From the NCBI GenBank assembly GCA_015066975.1, contig SVNI01000001.1, positions 124,001 to 188,000 on the forward strand: DNA of 64,000 bases, written 5' to 3'. A model generated the notes under the pieces. It was given only the letters and a program-made list of their open reading frames with translations, did no database searches and was not told the origin of the DNA. The stretch's first letter is position 1. The number at the start of each line of letters is the position of its first letter. Below are positions 35,979-44,012 of the stretch, in pieces. The stretch is from Ruminococcus sp. (GTDB lineage Bacteria > Bacillota > Clostridia > Oscillospirales > Ruminococcaceae). The translations under genes and the position numbers were made by a program.

Positions 35979-36503
35979 TCAGAGTTTTGTACCGCATTTG
36001 GAGCAGAACGCATGGGATTTAAGTACTTCGCTCCCACAGCAGGGACAAATCAGAACGTCATCCGGTTCAGCTTCATATTCTTCTTCATACTGTGCTTTCG
36101 CAAAAGAAGAAACAGTACTGCCGATGCTGTTTTCGATAAAAGTAAAAATATCAGTCGGCAAAACAGCCTGACGTATTGCGCCGACACCGGCAGCAACAAT
36201 CAGGGGATAGAAGAACAGTGCTCCAACCGCAGCCACACCGACTTTATCGAGCCATTTGGCATTGCCGATAGCAACTGTTAAAGTATCATTTTCAGTTTCG
36301 GCGAGTTCGATTGTCAGAGCCGCATCCAGTCCCAGAAACTGCTTCCAGTTGGAATCGCTGTCCATACACTGGAGAATCGCTTTGTTTCCGAGCATGAATT
36401 TCTGTGTGGTCAGATGCTTGTTGATACTCAGATACTGTTCAAGCAGTCGTACAAGTTCGTCGAGGGTGATGTTACCCATCTGAAAAATTCTTTTTTCATC
36501 CAT
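35979..36503 (-). CDS. Zinc-ribbon membrane-associated protein of unknown function
   Basis: 174 residues from the ATG at 36503 (GGAGGA upstream). The N-terminal 80 residues form a soluble domain, then a hydrophobic stretch (VGVAAVGALFFYPLIVAAG, about 95-115), an acidic linker, and a C-terminal zinc ribbon CPCCGSEVLKSHAFCSKCG. I do not know its function. Its promoter is TTGACT, 17 nt, TATAAT (36536-36564, minus strand). Similar ribbon-tailed proteins are common in Ruminococcus-type genomes; a second one occurs at 44013. Confidence 0.78.
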   Translation of the reverse strand: MDEKRIFQMGNITLDELVRLLEQYLSINKHLTTQKFMLGNKAILQCMDSDSNWKQFLGLDAALTIELAETENDTLTVAIGNAKWLDKVGVAAVGALFFYPLIVAAGVGAIRQAVLPTDIFTFIENSIGSTVSSFAKAQYEEEYEAEPDDVLICPCCGSEVLKSHAFCSKCGTKL

Positions 36504-36535
36504 GATAGATTCCTCCAATGAAATATATTTTTAAT

Positions 36536-36564
36536 ATTATAGCAGGATTTGACAAAAAAGTCAA
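36536..36564 (-). promoter_or_regulatory. Promoter of the zinc-ribbon membrane protein
   Basis: Minus strand TTGACT (36559-36564), 17 nt, TATAAT (36536-36541). Confidence 0.85.
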
Positions 36565-36574
36565 GCATTCCAGA

Positions 36575-36990
36575 TTATAATTTCAATTTTTCGGCAGGGT
36601 CAGCAAAGCCGATATGTTCATTTTTATAATTCGTCAGGATAATCTGAATTTCATGCTTTTGCTTGTCGATAGCAGTCCTGATGGAAATACTTTGGGTATT
36701 TTTTGAGAATTTCCTGAATCTTTTCCAGTGTGCCGAATTCAACAAAAAGGCTGATACAGGGAATAACAAGTTCCCGATAAGCTCTAAGATATTTTAGGGC
36801 AGAGACAGTTCCGTGCTTGCACTTTTGAAATGTCAGTGTTGTCAGAGCCGCACAGTCACGGAATCCGCCGCCATCAATGCTGCTGAATTTCTTTCAGACT
36901 GTAGCTGTACATATATTCCTGAAATCCGATTTCCGGCATGCTTTTGGGAGAAATCAGAATGCCTCTGGAATCGATATTTTTAACTGCCAT
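36575..36990 (-). pseudogene. Frameshifted remnant of a small hypothetical protein
   Basis: From the ATG at 36990 (AGAAAGGGAG upstream) the frame reads 38 residues starting MAVKNIDSRGILISPK and stops. The sequence then continues coherently in another frame (DGGGFRDCAALTTLTF, then GTLEKIQEILKKYPKYF) and finishes in a third (IRTAIDKQKHEIQIILTNYKN) ending at 36575. So at least two frameshifts have broken one gene of about 135 codons. The joined product looks like an ankyrin-type helical protein, but I cannot name it. The promoter (TTGATT, 17 nt, TATAAT at 37033-37061) and ribosome site are intact, suggesting recent decay. Confidence 0.7.
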
Positions 36991-37032
36991 TTTAGAAAAT
37001 CTCCCTTTCTGATATGAAAATAATTTATTATC

Positions 37033-37061
37033 ATTATAACATAATTTTTCAATAAAATCAA
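37033..37061 (-). promoter_or_regulatory. Promoter of the frameshifted gene
   Basis: Minus strand TTGATT (37056-37061), 17 nt, TATAAT (37033-37038). Confidence 0.75.
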
Positions 37062-37202
37062 GCTTTTTCTGTAAAAGAAGACGGAAATGCATTTCGCCGT
37101 GATTCTGTGTCTCAATGCCCTGGCATTTTGTGAAAAATGACCGGAAATAACGGGCGAATTTTGGGCAAGGAGTCAAATTTCAATAAGATTGAAATCCATA
37201 TA

Positions 37203-37231
37203 TTGACTAATTAAAAAAAGTATGTTATAAT
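37203..37231 (+). promoter_or_regulatory. Promoter of the repeat-protein gene
   Basis: TTGACT (37203-37208), 17 nt, TATAAT (37226-37231). A leader of about 95 nt follows, with TTGGGG (37242-37247) able to pair with CCCCAA (37289-37294). Confidence 0.88.
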
Positions 37232-37330
37232 AATTCTATAATTGGGGTGGAGTCTAATCTTTTGAAATTGTATCAGATGTCACGCTGTCCCCAAAGAAAT
37301 CTAGAAGAGAAAGAAAAGAGGATTGTTTTT

Positions 37331-39526
37331 ATGAAAAATAGTCAGAAAATTGCTGCCGGTGTCCTCGCTGCCGTTGTTGTGACATCAGGTGCTGCCGCTC
37401 TGCCGGTGCTCCATGCAGAGAATACATCTGTCAGCCTCACCGCTTCTGCGGCAAATGACGCTATCACAATCACAAACGGTACACAAGTGCCGGATACTGT
37501 AGCACAAGGAAACGGAGTCGGTGTACAGGGTGTTGTTTCTTCCGAAGATTCCAATATCACTTCTGTGACTGTAGGTATCTACGATTCCAGCAGAAAACTG
37601 GTAACAGGCAAGAGCGCACTGCCAAAAGCAAAATCTTATGACATTTCCAAGCTTGACAGCTATGTTGCATTCAGCAAGCTTGCCCCCGGTTCTTATACTT
37701 ACATGGTATTTGCAACCAACGGTACAAATACAAACTATGTGCTGACAAACAAGAGCTTCACTGTGACAAGTGCATCCAGCACAGCAGAAACAACAACAGA
37801 TACAATGAGCATTTCTAACGGCACATCCCTGCCAAGTGCTCTGAAGAAGGGCAAGTGCGTGACCGTCAAGGGTACAGTCACTTCTGCATCTTCCAATATT
37901 ACATCTTTGACAGCCGGTATCTATGACAGTAATAACAAGCTGGTTTCCGGCAAGACTGTTCAGCCGAATGCAAAGTCCTATGATGTCAATAAGCTTGATA
38001 ATGATATTGCATTCAACAAGCTTGATAACGGCACTTACACCTACAAAGTTATTGCAACTAACAGTGCCAACAAGGATTATGTCATTGTAACACAGAGCTT
38101 TGCAGTTTCCGTAGACGGCACAGCACAGCCCGCATCCACAACTACAGAAGAAAAGCAGACTTCTGAAACCAATACCCAGACTGTATCCAACAGCACAGAT
38201 ACACTGACTATCACCAACGGCACAGCCGTTCCGGATAAACTGGCAAAGGGAAAGGCTGTTCTGGTAAAGGGTACAGTGACATCTGCATCTTCCAATATCG
38301 AATCTCTGACTGTAGGTATTTACGATACCACTGGTAAGCTCGTGAGCGGAAAAACAGCTATTCCGAACGCAAAGACTTATGATGTATCTAAACTGGATAA
38401 TTATATTGAATTTGACAAGCTGGCTGACGGTACTTATGCATACATGGTATTTGCAAGCAACAGCGTGAACAAAAATTATGTTATGGTGAATAAAGCATTT
38501 ACAGTAGGCGAAGGCGGACAGGTAGCATCTGATGCTATCGCAATTGCAAACGGCACAACCGTGCCCACAACACTTGCAAAGGGTAAAGGCGTTGCAGTCA
38601 AGGGAACACTGGCATCTGCAAGCTCCAATATTACATCTGTAACCGTAGGCGTTTATGACAAGGACGGCAAGCAGGTGACAGGCAAAACCGCAGAACCAAA
38701 TGCCAAGACTTACAACATCAACAAGCTGGACAGTGCTGTAGAATTCAACAAGCTTCCGGCAGGTACTTATAATTACAAAGTCATTGCAAGCAACGGCGCA
38801 AACAAGAACTATGAACTCGTAAACCAGGCATTCACAGTATCTGACGGCACTGATGTGATGACAATCACAAACGGTACAACCATTCCGGATACGCTCAAAA
38901 AGGGTGCTTGCCTGACGGTAAAGGGCACAGTTACTTCTGCAACCTCCAATCTGACATCTGTTACAGTCGGTGTATATGACAGCAATAAGAAACTGGTAAC
39001 CGGCAAGACCGCAGTACCAAACGCTAAGAGTTATGATGTTTCCAAGCTGGATAACTATGTAGAATTCAACAAGCTGACAGACGGCAATTATACTTACATG
39101 GTATTTGCAAGCAATGCAAATAACAGTAACTATGTCATTGTGAATAAGAACTTCACAATCGGCAATGCAACATCTACAGTATCCACAACTGACGGCAGTC
39201 AGGGAACTACAAACAAGGGTGTAACGCTCACAAACGGCACAAGTATTCCCGAAAGCATTTCCAAGGGGCAGGCAGTCACTGTAAAGGGTACAGTATCTTC
39301 CAACGATACTATCAAGGCAGTTACAGTTGCTGTTTATGACTCCAATAACAAACTTGTAACCAGCAAGTCTGTTGCTCCGAATGCTAAGAGCTATGACCTG
39401 AAGAACGTGGATAAATATATCACATTCAACAAGCTTGGCGCAGGCAAGTACACCTACAGAGTTGCTGTTACGACAACAGCAAACAAGGACGTTACTGCTG
39501 ACAGACAGGTATTCAATGTAAAGTAA
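37331..39526 (+). CDS. Secreted protein of six tandem Ig-like repeats
   Basis: 731 residues from the ATG at 37331 (AAGAGG upstream). A signal peptide (KKxx start, hydrophobic AAGVLAAVVVTSGAAALPVL) is followed by six repeats of about 103 residues beginning near 37457, 37801, 38197, 38531, 38855 and 39218. Each runs ITNGT-P-L-KG-VKGTVTSASSNI-SVTVGIYD-KLVTGKT-PNAKSYD-KLD-F-KL-GTYTYMVFASN-NY--VN--FTV. Thr/Ser-rich linkers separate repeats 1-3 and 5-6. The same module is found beside cell-wall hydrolase domains in Ruminococcus, but here nothing else is attached: no LPxTG, SLH or dockerin. Probably an envelope or matrix protein. The terminator follows at 39549. Confidence 0.85.
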   Translation: MKNSQKIAAGVLAAVVVTSGAAALPVLHAENTSVSLTASAANDAITITNGTQVPDTVAQGNGVGVQGVVSSEDSNITSVTVGIYDSSRKLVTGKSALPKAKSYDISKLDSYVAFSKLAPGSYTYMVFATNGTNTNYVLTNKSFTVTSASSTAETTTDTMSISNGTSLPSALKKGKCVTVKGTVTSASSNITSLTAGIYDSNNKLVSGKTVQPNAKSYDVNKLDNDIAFNKLDNGTYTYKVIATNSANKDYVIVTQSFAVSVDGTAQPASTTTEEKQTSETNTQTVSNSTDTLTITNGTAVPDKLAKGKAVLVKGTVTSASSNIESLTVGIYDTTGKLVSGKTAIPNAKTYDVSKLDNYIEFDKLADGTYAYMVFASNSVNKNYVMVNKAFTVGEGGQVASDAIAIANGTTVPTTLAKGKGVAVKGTLASASSNITSVTVGVYDKDGKQVTGKTAEPNAKTYNINKLDSAVEFNKLPAGTYNYKVIASNGANKNYELVNQAFTVSDGTDVMTITNGTTIPDTLKKGACLTVKGTVTSATSNLTSVTVGVYDSNKKLVTGKTAVPNAKSYDVSKLDNYVEFNKLTDGNYTYMVFASNANNSNYVIVNKNFTIGNATSTVSTTDGSQGTTNKGVTLTNGTSIPESISKGQAVTVKGTVSSNDTIKAVTVAVYDSNNKLVTSKSVAPNAKSYDLKNVDKYITFNKLGAGKYTYRVAVTTTANKDVTADRQVFNVK

Positions 39527-39548
39527 TCAGGATTTCCTGAACAGTAAA

Positions 39549-39579
39549 AAACGGCTGTATGAAAATACAGCCGTTTTTT
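39549..39579 (+). terminator. Terminator of the repeat-protein gene
   Basis: Stem AAACGGCTGTAT / ATACAGCCGTTT with a GAAA loop, followed by TTTA. Confidence 0.92.
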
Positions 39580-39593
39580 ATGCAATCAGAAAA

Positions 39594-39623
39594 GACTCAC
39601 CGCTGAACTGTCAGCGGTGAGTC
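39594..39623 (-). terminator. Terminator of the glucokinase gene
   Basis: Perfect 13-bp stem GACTCACCGCTGA / TCAGCGGTGAGTC with a 4-nt loop; TTTTCT follows on the minus strand. Confidence 0.92.
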
Positions 39624-39642
39624 TGATTTATCATAAGAAAAA

Positions 39643-40602
39643 TTATTTCTTAGCCGCGCCGAGGAAAGCTGCACCGATAAGGCCGGCATCATTCCCAAGT
39701 TCAGCAATGACAATTTTCGTATTTTTCGGAGAATTTCTGGTGTAGACTTCCTTTTCAACAAGTGCTTTCATCGGGAGAAGAAGCGGGTCACCTTCGTTGC
39801 AGACACCACCACCGATACAAAGCACATCCGGCTGGAAAATATTAATAGTATTCGTGATACCTGCGGCAAGATATTTGATATAATCATCAACAACTTCCTT
39901 ACCAGCCTTATCACCCTGACGCATAGCATCAAAAGCAGTTCTTGCAGAAACTTTTCCGTTTCGTTCAGCAGTGATGGTATGCAAAGCCGAATCCGGGCAC
40001 TGTTCCATTTTTTCTTTTGTCATGCGGATTAAGCCCGTTGCAGAGGAATAAGCTTCAAAACAGCCTTTTCTTCCGCAGGAGCAGGGCGCACCATCCACCT
40101 GAATGACTGTGTGTCCGATTTCTGCACCGCCGAAATTCGAGCCGGCATAAATCTGCCCGTCGATAATGATGCCGCCGCCAACACCTGTACCAAGTGTGAT
40201 GCAGACAGCATTTTTCGAGCCTTTGGCTGCACCTGCAACATATTCGCCGTAAGCGGCAGCATTCGCATCATTTTCAACAAAGACAGGTTTATCAATATGC
40301 TTTCTGATATATTCAGCAAGAGGTGTATTGACAAAACCAAGATTATTGGAAAATTCAACAATGCCTGTCTGACTGTTGGCAAGTCCGGGAGTGCCTACGC
40401 CAACCCATTCGATTTGTTCGAGAGTCAGGCCTGCATCTTTTACAGCCTTGAGTGCCATAGCAGCCATATCATCAGCGATTTCCTGCGCAGGTCTGGGACG
40501 GTTGGTTTTTGTGCTTGCCTTAGTCAGAATCTGATAGTTTTCATCTACAACAGCAGCCACAATATTCGTACCGCCAAGGTCAATGCCGATATAATATTTC
40601 AT
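39643..40602 (-). CDS. glcK: ROK-family glucokinase
   Basis: Phosphorylates glucose with ATP at entry to glycolysis. 319 residues: phosphate loop GIDLGGTNIVAAVVD, VENDANAAAYGEY with the catalytic Asp, LGTGVGGGIIIDG, and the ROK zinc motif CSCGRKGCFEAYSS. Length and motifs fit the Firmicutes GlcK group, though other ROK sugar kinases (for example mannose or N-acetyl sugars) cannot be fully excluded. 26 nt downstream of metY on the same strand, so possibly co-transcribed. Confidence 0.92.
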   Translation of the reverse strand: MKYYIGIDLGGTNIVAAVVDENYQILTKASTKTNRPRPAQEIADDMAAMALKAVKDAGLTLEQIEWVGVGTPGLANSQTGIVEFSNNLGFVNTPLAEYIRKHIDKPVFVENDANAAAYGEYVAGAAKGSKNAVCITLGTGVGGGIIIDGQIYAGSNFGGAEIGHTVIQVDGAPCSCGRKGCFEAYSSATGLIRMTKEKMEQCPDSALHTITAERNGKVSARTAFDAMRQGDKAGKEVVDDYIKYLAAGITNTINIFQPDVLCIGGGVCNEGDPLLLPMKALVEKEVYTRNSPKNTKIVIAELGNDAGLIGAAFLGAAKK

Positions 40603-40628
40603 GATAAATAAACCTCCGTTCGGGATAA

Positions 40629-41891
40629 TTAAGAATTAGCAAAAGCCTGTTTGATATCATCAAGAATATCGTCAACATTTTCAAGGCCGACCGAGAAACG
40701 GATAAGCCCTGCGTTAATACCTGCTGCAACAAGCTGTTCATCTGTGAGCTGACGGTGTGTCATGCTTGCCGGATGCAGTACACAGGTGCGAATATCAGCA
40801 ACATGTACTTCACGGGAAGCAAGTTTCAAAGCATCCATGAATCTGGTAGCACGCTCACGGCCTCCCTTGATAACAAAGGAAATAACACCGCTTGTGCCAT
40901 TAGGAAGATATTTTTTAGCTCTTTCATAATACTTGTCACCTTCTAAGCCCGGATAGCTGACAGATTCAACATTTTCGCTATTCTTAAGAAATTCTGCAAC
41001 TGTGAGTGCATTCTTGCAGTATCTTTCCATGCGGACAGCAAGCGTTTCCAGACCCAGATTCAGCAGAAAAGCAGAATTTGCAGCCGGATAACAGCCAAAG
41101 TCACGCATGAGCTGCATTCTTGCCTTGATGATATAGGCAATATTGCCGAATGTTTCAGAATACACAACACCATGATAGCTTTCATCAGGTTCTGTGAATT
41201 CAGGGAACTTGCCGTTAGTCCAGTCAAATTTGCCGGAATCGACAATCACACCGCCCCCCTGAAGTGCATGTCCATCCATATATTTTGTAGTGGAATGAAT
41301 GACAATATCAGCACCGAATTCAATCGGACGGCAAAGAATAGGCGTCGGGAAAGTATTATCAACAATTAACGGAATCTTATTCTTATGCGCAAAATTTGCA
41401 AAACGTTCAATATCAAAAACATTTAAAGCCGGATTGGCAAGCGTTTCGCCAAATACTAATTTTGTATTCGGTTCAAGCGCATTCTGTAATTCTTCATCAG
41501 TCGCTTCCGGGTCAACAAAAATACACTTGATGCCGAGTTTCTTAAGAGAAACTGCAAATAAATTGATAGTCCCACCATAAAGAGAGCTGACTGCTAAGAT
41601 GCTGTCTCCAGCATTGCACAGATTAAGAACAGAAAGCAGAGAAGCAGCCTGTCCGCTGGTAGTACACATTGCAGCAGCACCGCCTTCAAGGGCAGCAATT
41701 TTCTTTTCGACAGCATCCACAGTAGGATTTGCAAACCGGGAATACATATATTCCGTCGGCATATCGAACAAATCAGCGATATGCTGAGTAGAATCAAATA
41801 CATAAGTTGTGCTCTGCACAATCGGGAGCGCACCGGGGTCGCCGTTTTTGCGTTCATAGCCTTCGTGGAGGCATTGTGTTTCAATCTTCAT
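40629..41891 (-). CDS. metY: O-acetylhomoserine sulfhydrylase
   Basis: PLP enzyme making homocysteine from O-acetylhomoserine and sulfide. 420 residues of the Cys/Met metabolism family: PIVQSTTYVFDS, YSRFANPTVDAVEKKIAALEGG, TTSGQAASLL, VDNTFPTPILCRPIEFGAD, and the PLP lysine in HSTTKYMDGHA. The long form and the GGVIVDSGKFDW insert fit MetY rather than MetB/MetC. Its homocysteine would feed the split MetH encoded at 3997-6998. Own promoter at 41928-41956. No SAM riboswitch was recognised in the leader. Confidence 0.94.
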   Translation of the reverse strand: MKIETQCLHEGYERKNGDPGALPIVQSTTYVFDSTQHIADLFDMPTEYMYSRFANPTVDAVEKKIAALEGGAAAMCTTSGQAASLLSVLNLCNAGDSILAVSSLYGGTINLFAVSLKKLGIKCIFVDPEATDEELQNALEPNTKLVFGETLANPALNVFDIERFANFAHKNKIPLIVDNTFPTPILCRPIEFGADIVIHSTTKYMDGHALQGGGVIVDSGKFDWTNGKFPEFTEPDESYHGVVYSETFGNIAYIIKARMQLMRDFGCYPAANSAFLLNLGLETLAVRMERYCKNALTVAEFLKNSENVESVSYPGLEGDKYYERAKKYLPNGTSGVISFVIKGGRERATRFMDALKLASREVHVADIRTCVLHPASMTHRQLTDEQLVAAGINAGLIRFSVGLENVDDILDDIKQAFANS

Positions 41892-41927
41892 GAGAAACAG
41901 TCCTTTCTGGAAATAATTGATAAATCT

Positions 41928-41956
41928 ATTATAGCATATTTTAAAAATAAATGCAA
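41928..41956 (-). promoter_or_regulatory. metY promoter
   Basis: Minus strand TTGCAT (41951-41956), 17 nt, TATAAT (41928-41933). The 30 bases around it are very similar to the SRP-RNA promoter at 52248-52276, including the spacer. Confidence 0.8.
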
Positions 41957-41985
41957 GTATTCCATAAGGAACATTGAAAATTTTC

Positions 41986-42108
41986 TTACACTTCTTTCAG
42001 AAAATTGGAAGATACCCGCATCACAAATTTCCTCTTTTGTTCCAATAAATGATACATCAGCTGCAAGGAGGGAAAGCCTCTGTCAGCCACTCTCTGTTCT
42101 GTAAAATA
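41986..42108 (-). pseudogene. IS4-type transposase remnant
   Basis: On the minus strand, a 40-codon stretch between two stops reads VADRGFPSLQLMYHLLEQ then KRKFVMRVSSNFLKEV. This is the DRGYPSxELIxxLxxxxxKFVMRV block of IS4-family DDE transposases, around the second catalytic Asp. No complete transposase or terminal repeats are present; upstream frames are broken by stops. It lies between metY and the tRNA-Pro gene. Confidence 0.65.
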
Positions 42109-42254
42109 TCAGCTTCACATACCGTAGATTTCGTTTTTCTATATGGATTTTCCTTGTAACAATTCGTCCAACAATCATTGCTTTTTGAGTTGCACAGGTG
42201 CAGTTTCAGGGGTAATTTTCGCACTTGCAACTGCCCTGAAAATGCAAAAAAGAA
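42109..42254. other. Non-coding stretch between transposase scar and tRNA terminator
   Basis: No gene. TTTCAGGG (42206-42213) can pair with CCCTGAAA (42234-42241). The stretch may be further decayed insertion-sequence DNA, but I see no readable protein in it. Confidence 0.4.
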
Positions 42255-42286
42255 ACCGTATATAGGCTTTTTCAGCTATATACGGT
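42255..42286 (-). terminator. tRNA-Pro terminator
   Basis: Stem ACCGTATATAG / CTATATACGGT with a 10-nt loop; TTCTTTTTT follows on the minus strand. Confidence 0.9.
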
Positions 42287-42297
42287 CTTTTGTGATA

Positions 42298-42374
42298 TGG
42301 TCGAGGTGACAGGATTCGAACCTGCGGCCCCTACGTCCCGAACGTAGTGCTCTACCAAACTGAGCCACACCTCG
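42298..42374 (-). tRNA. tRNA-Pro (anticodon CGG)
   Basis: 77 nt including an encoded 3' CCA. Acceptor stem CGAGGTG / CACCTCG; D arm GGCTCAGTTTGGTAGAGC; anticodon stem CTACG / CGTAG around loop TTCGGGA, giving anticodon CGG, which reads CCG; T arm with GGTTCGAATCC. Own promoter TTTACA, 17 nt, TATAAT (42402-42430). Confidence 0.97.
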
Positions 42375-42401
42375 ATGATGTTTCTCAACTCAACAGATAC
42401 T

Positions 42402-42430
42402 ATTATAGCATAAAACTTCTGATTTGTAAA
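42402..42430 (-). promoter_or_regulatory. tRNA-Pro promoter
   Basis: Minus strand TTTACA (42425-42430), 17 nt, TATAAT (42402-42407). Confidence 0.8.
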
Positions 42431-42474
42431 GAGGTAAAATGCATAAATTTCAAAAAACTTTTTTTGCGTTTTTG

Positions 42475-42503
42475 TTGACTTTCTTCATAAAATGTGATAT
42501 AAT
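42475..42503 (+). promoter_or_regulatory. Citrate synthase promoter
   Basis: TTGACT (42475-42480), 17 nt, TATAAT (42498-42503). Confidence 0.88.
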
Positions 42504-42562
42504 TAAATTTATATATTCAAAAAATAAAATATATCACACATGAAAGAAAGGAACTGAGTATT

Positions 42563-43927
42563 ATGGCGCGTTATGATTATGCACAGGCCGCTTGTCCGCT
42601 GATTGACAAGCTCGCAGAAGCCTGCAAACAGGAATTCCCTATCAATCCGGAACTGTATACAAAATATGATGTCAAAAGAGGACTGAGAGACCTGAACGGA
42701 AAAGGCGTTCTTGCAGGTCTGACTAATATTGGTAATGTGGTAGCTTCCAAAATGGTTGATGGTGTCAGCGTACCATGCGACGGAAAACTGTATTACAGAG
42801 GAATCGACGTAGAAGATTTGGTCGCCGGATTTATTGCAGATGACCGGCTCGGTTTTGAAGAAACAACATATCTGTTATTATTCGGACAGCTTCCCGATAA
42901 GAAACAGCTTGCTGATTTTACGGAACTGCTCGCAGAAATGCGGAATCTTCCGGCGATTTTCACCAGAGATGTGATTATGAAAGCCCCCAGCGACAATATG
43001 ATGAATACACTTGCAAAATGCGTTCTGGCATTGTATTCTTATGACAGTGCGGCAAATGATATTTCAATTCCGAATGTACTCAGGCAGTGCCTGTCGCTGA
43101 TTAGCCTGTTTCCGCTGATTTCGGTTTATGGATATCAGGCATATCATTTCAAGGCAGGCCAGAGCCTGATTATCCGTCAGCCAGACAAGAAACTTTCACT
43201 TGCGGAGAATATTTTATATATGCTTCGTGAAGATGGAAAATTTACACCTCTGGAAGCCAAACTGCTGGATATGGCATTAGTGCTCCATGCAGAACACGGC
43301 GGCGGTAATAATTCGACATTTACGGTGCATGTAGTCTCTTCTTCCGGAACGGATACCTATTCGGCAATTGCAGCGGCACTCGGTTCGCTGAAAGGGCCTA
43401 AGCACGGCGGTGCGAATATCAAAGTTTGTCAGATGTTCGACGACCTGATGCAGCATGTCACTGACTGGGAAGATGAAGAAGCACTGGAAACCTATCTGCG
43501 TTCGCTTCTGCATAAGGAAGGCTTTGACCATTCCGGCCTGATTTACGGCATGGGTCATGCGGTATATTCCATGTCTGACCCCCGTGCAAGAGTTTTCAAG
43601 GGATTTGTCCAGAAATTATCCGTTGAAAAGAACCGCGAAAAAGAATATGAGTTATATGCAAGAGTCGAAAGACTTGCTTCGGAAGTGATTGCTTCAGAAA
43701 GAAAGATTTACAAGGGGGTCTGCGCTAATGTGGACTTTTACAGCGGATTTGTTTACAGAATGCTCGGACTGCCGGAAGAATTATTCACACCGATTTTTGC
43801 TATTGCCAGAATTTCCGGCTGGTCTGCACACAGAATCGAAGAACTGATTAATTCCAATAAAATTATCCGTCCGGCTTATAAGGCCATTGTTGACCCCAGA
43901 CCTTATACTCCTTTAGCAGAACGCTGA
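42563..43927 (+). CDS. gltA: Citrate synthase
   Basis: Condenses acetyl-CoA and oxaloacetate, probably for glutamate synthesis in a fermenter with an incomplete TCA cycle. 454 residues. Catalytic histidines are visible in LHAEHGGGNNSTFT, LKGPKHGGANIKV and GMGHAVYSMSDPRA, with the Asp in CANVDFYSGFVYRMLG. It is the longer clostridial form with an N-terminal extension (about 60 residues before the core). No aconitase or isocitrate dehydrogenase gene is beside it. Ribosome site AAAGGA. Confidence 0.95.
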   Translation: MARYDYAQAACPLIDKLAEACKQEFPINPELYTKYDVKRGLRDLNGKGVLAGLTNIGNVVASKMVDGVSVPCDGKLYYRGIDVEDLVAGFIADDRLGFEETTYLLLFGQLPDKKQLADFTELLAEMRNLPAIFTRDVIMKAPSDNMMNTLAKCVLALYSYDSAANDISIPNVLRQCLSLISLFPLISVYGYQAYHFKAGQSLIIRQPDKKLSLAENILYMLREDGKFTPLEAKLLDMALVLHAEHGGGNNSTFTVHVVSSSGTDTYSAIAAALGSLKGPKHGGANIKVCQMFDDLMQHVTDWEDEEALETYLRSLLHKEGFDHSGLIYGMGHAVYSMSDPRARVFKGFVQKLSVEKNREKEYELYARVERLASEVIASERKIYKGVCANVDFYSGFVYRMLGLPEELFTPIFAIARISGWSAHRIEELINSNKIIRPAYKAIVDPRPYTPLAER

Positions 43928-43944
43928 TTTTTCCGGAACAGCTC

Positions 43945-43973
43945 TTGCAATTTGCCTAGAAATATGTTATACT
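43945..43973 (+). promoter_or_regulatory. Promoter of the zinc-ribbon / diguanylate cyclase pair
   Basis: TTGCAA (43945-43950), 17 nt, TATACT (43968-43973). The -35 lies in CTCTTGCAATT, the same 11 bases as at the EAL-gene promoter (9065-9075). Confidence 0.8.
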
Positions 43974-44012
43974 GAAAACAGATAAATTTTACTTTTCAGG
44001 AGGTTTTTTATT

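Noticed and set aside
37201-39579. Repeats considered as a CRISPR array
   Set aside because: The repeat unit is about 310 bp and coding, with no 25-37 bp direct repeats and spacers; no cas genes in the window.
41892-42297. SAM riboswitch or T-box before metY
   Set aside because: No S-box core or T-box TGGN motif was recognised on the minus strand; the readable sequence is a transposase remnant.
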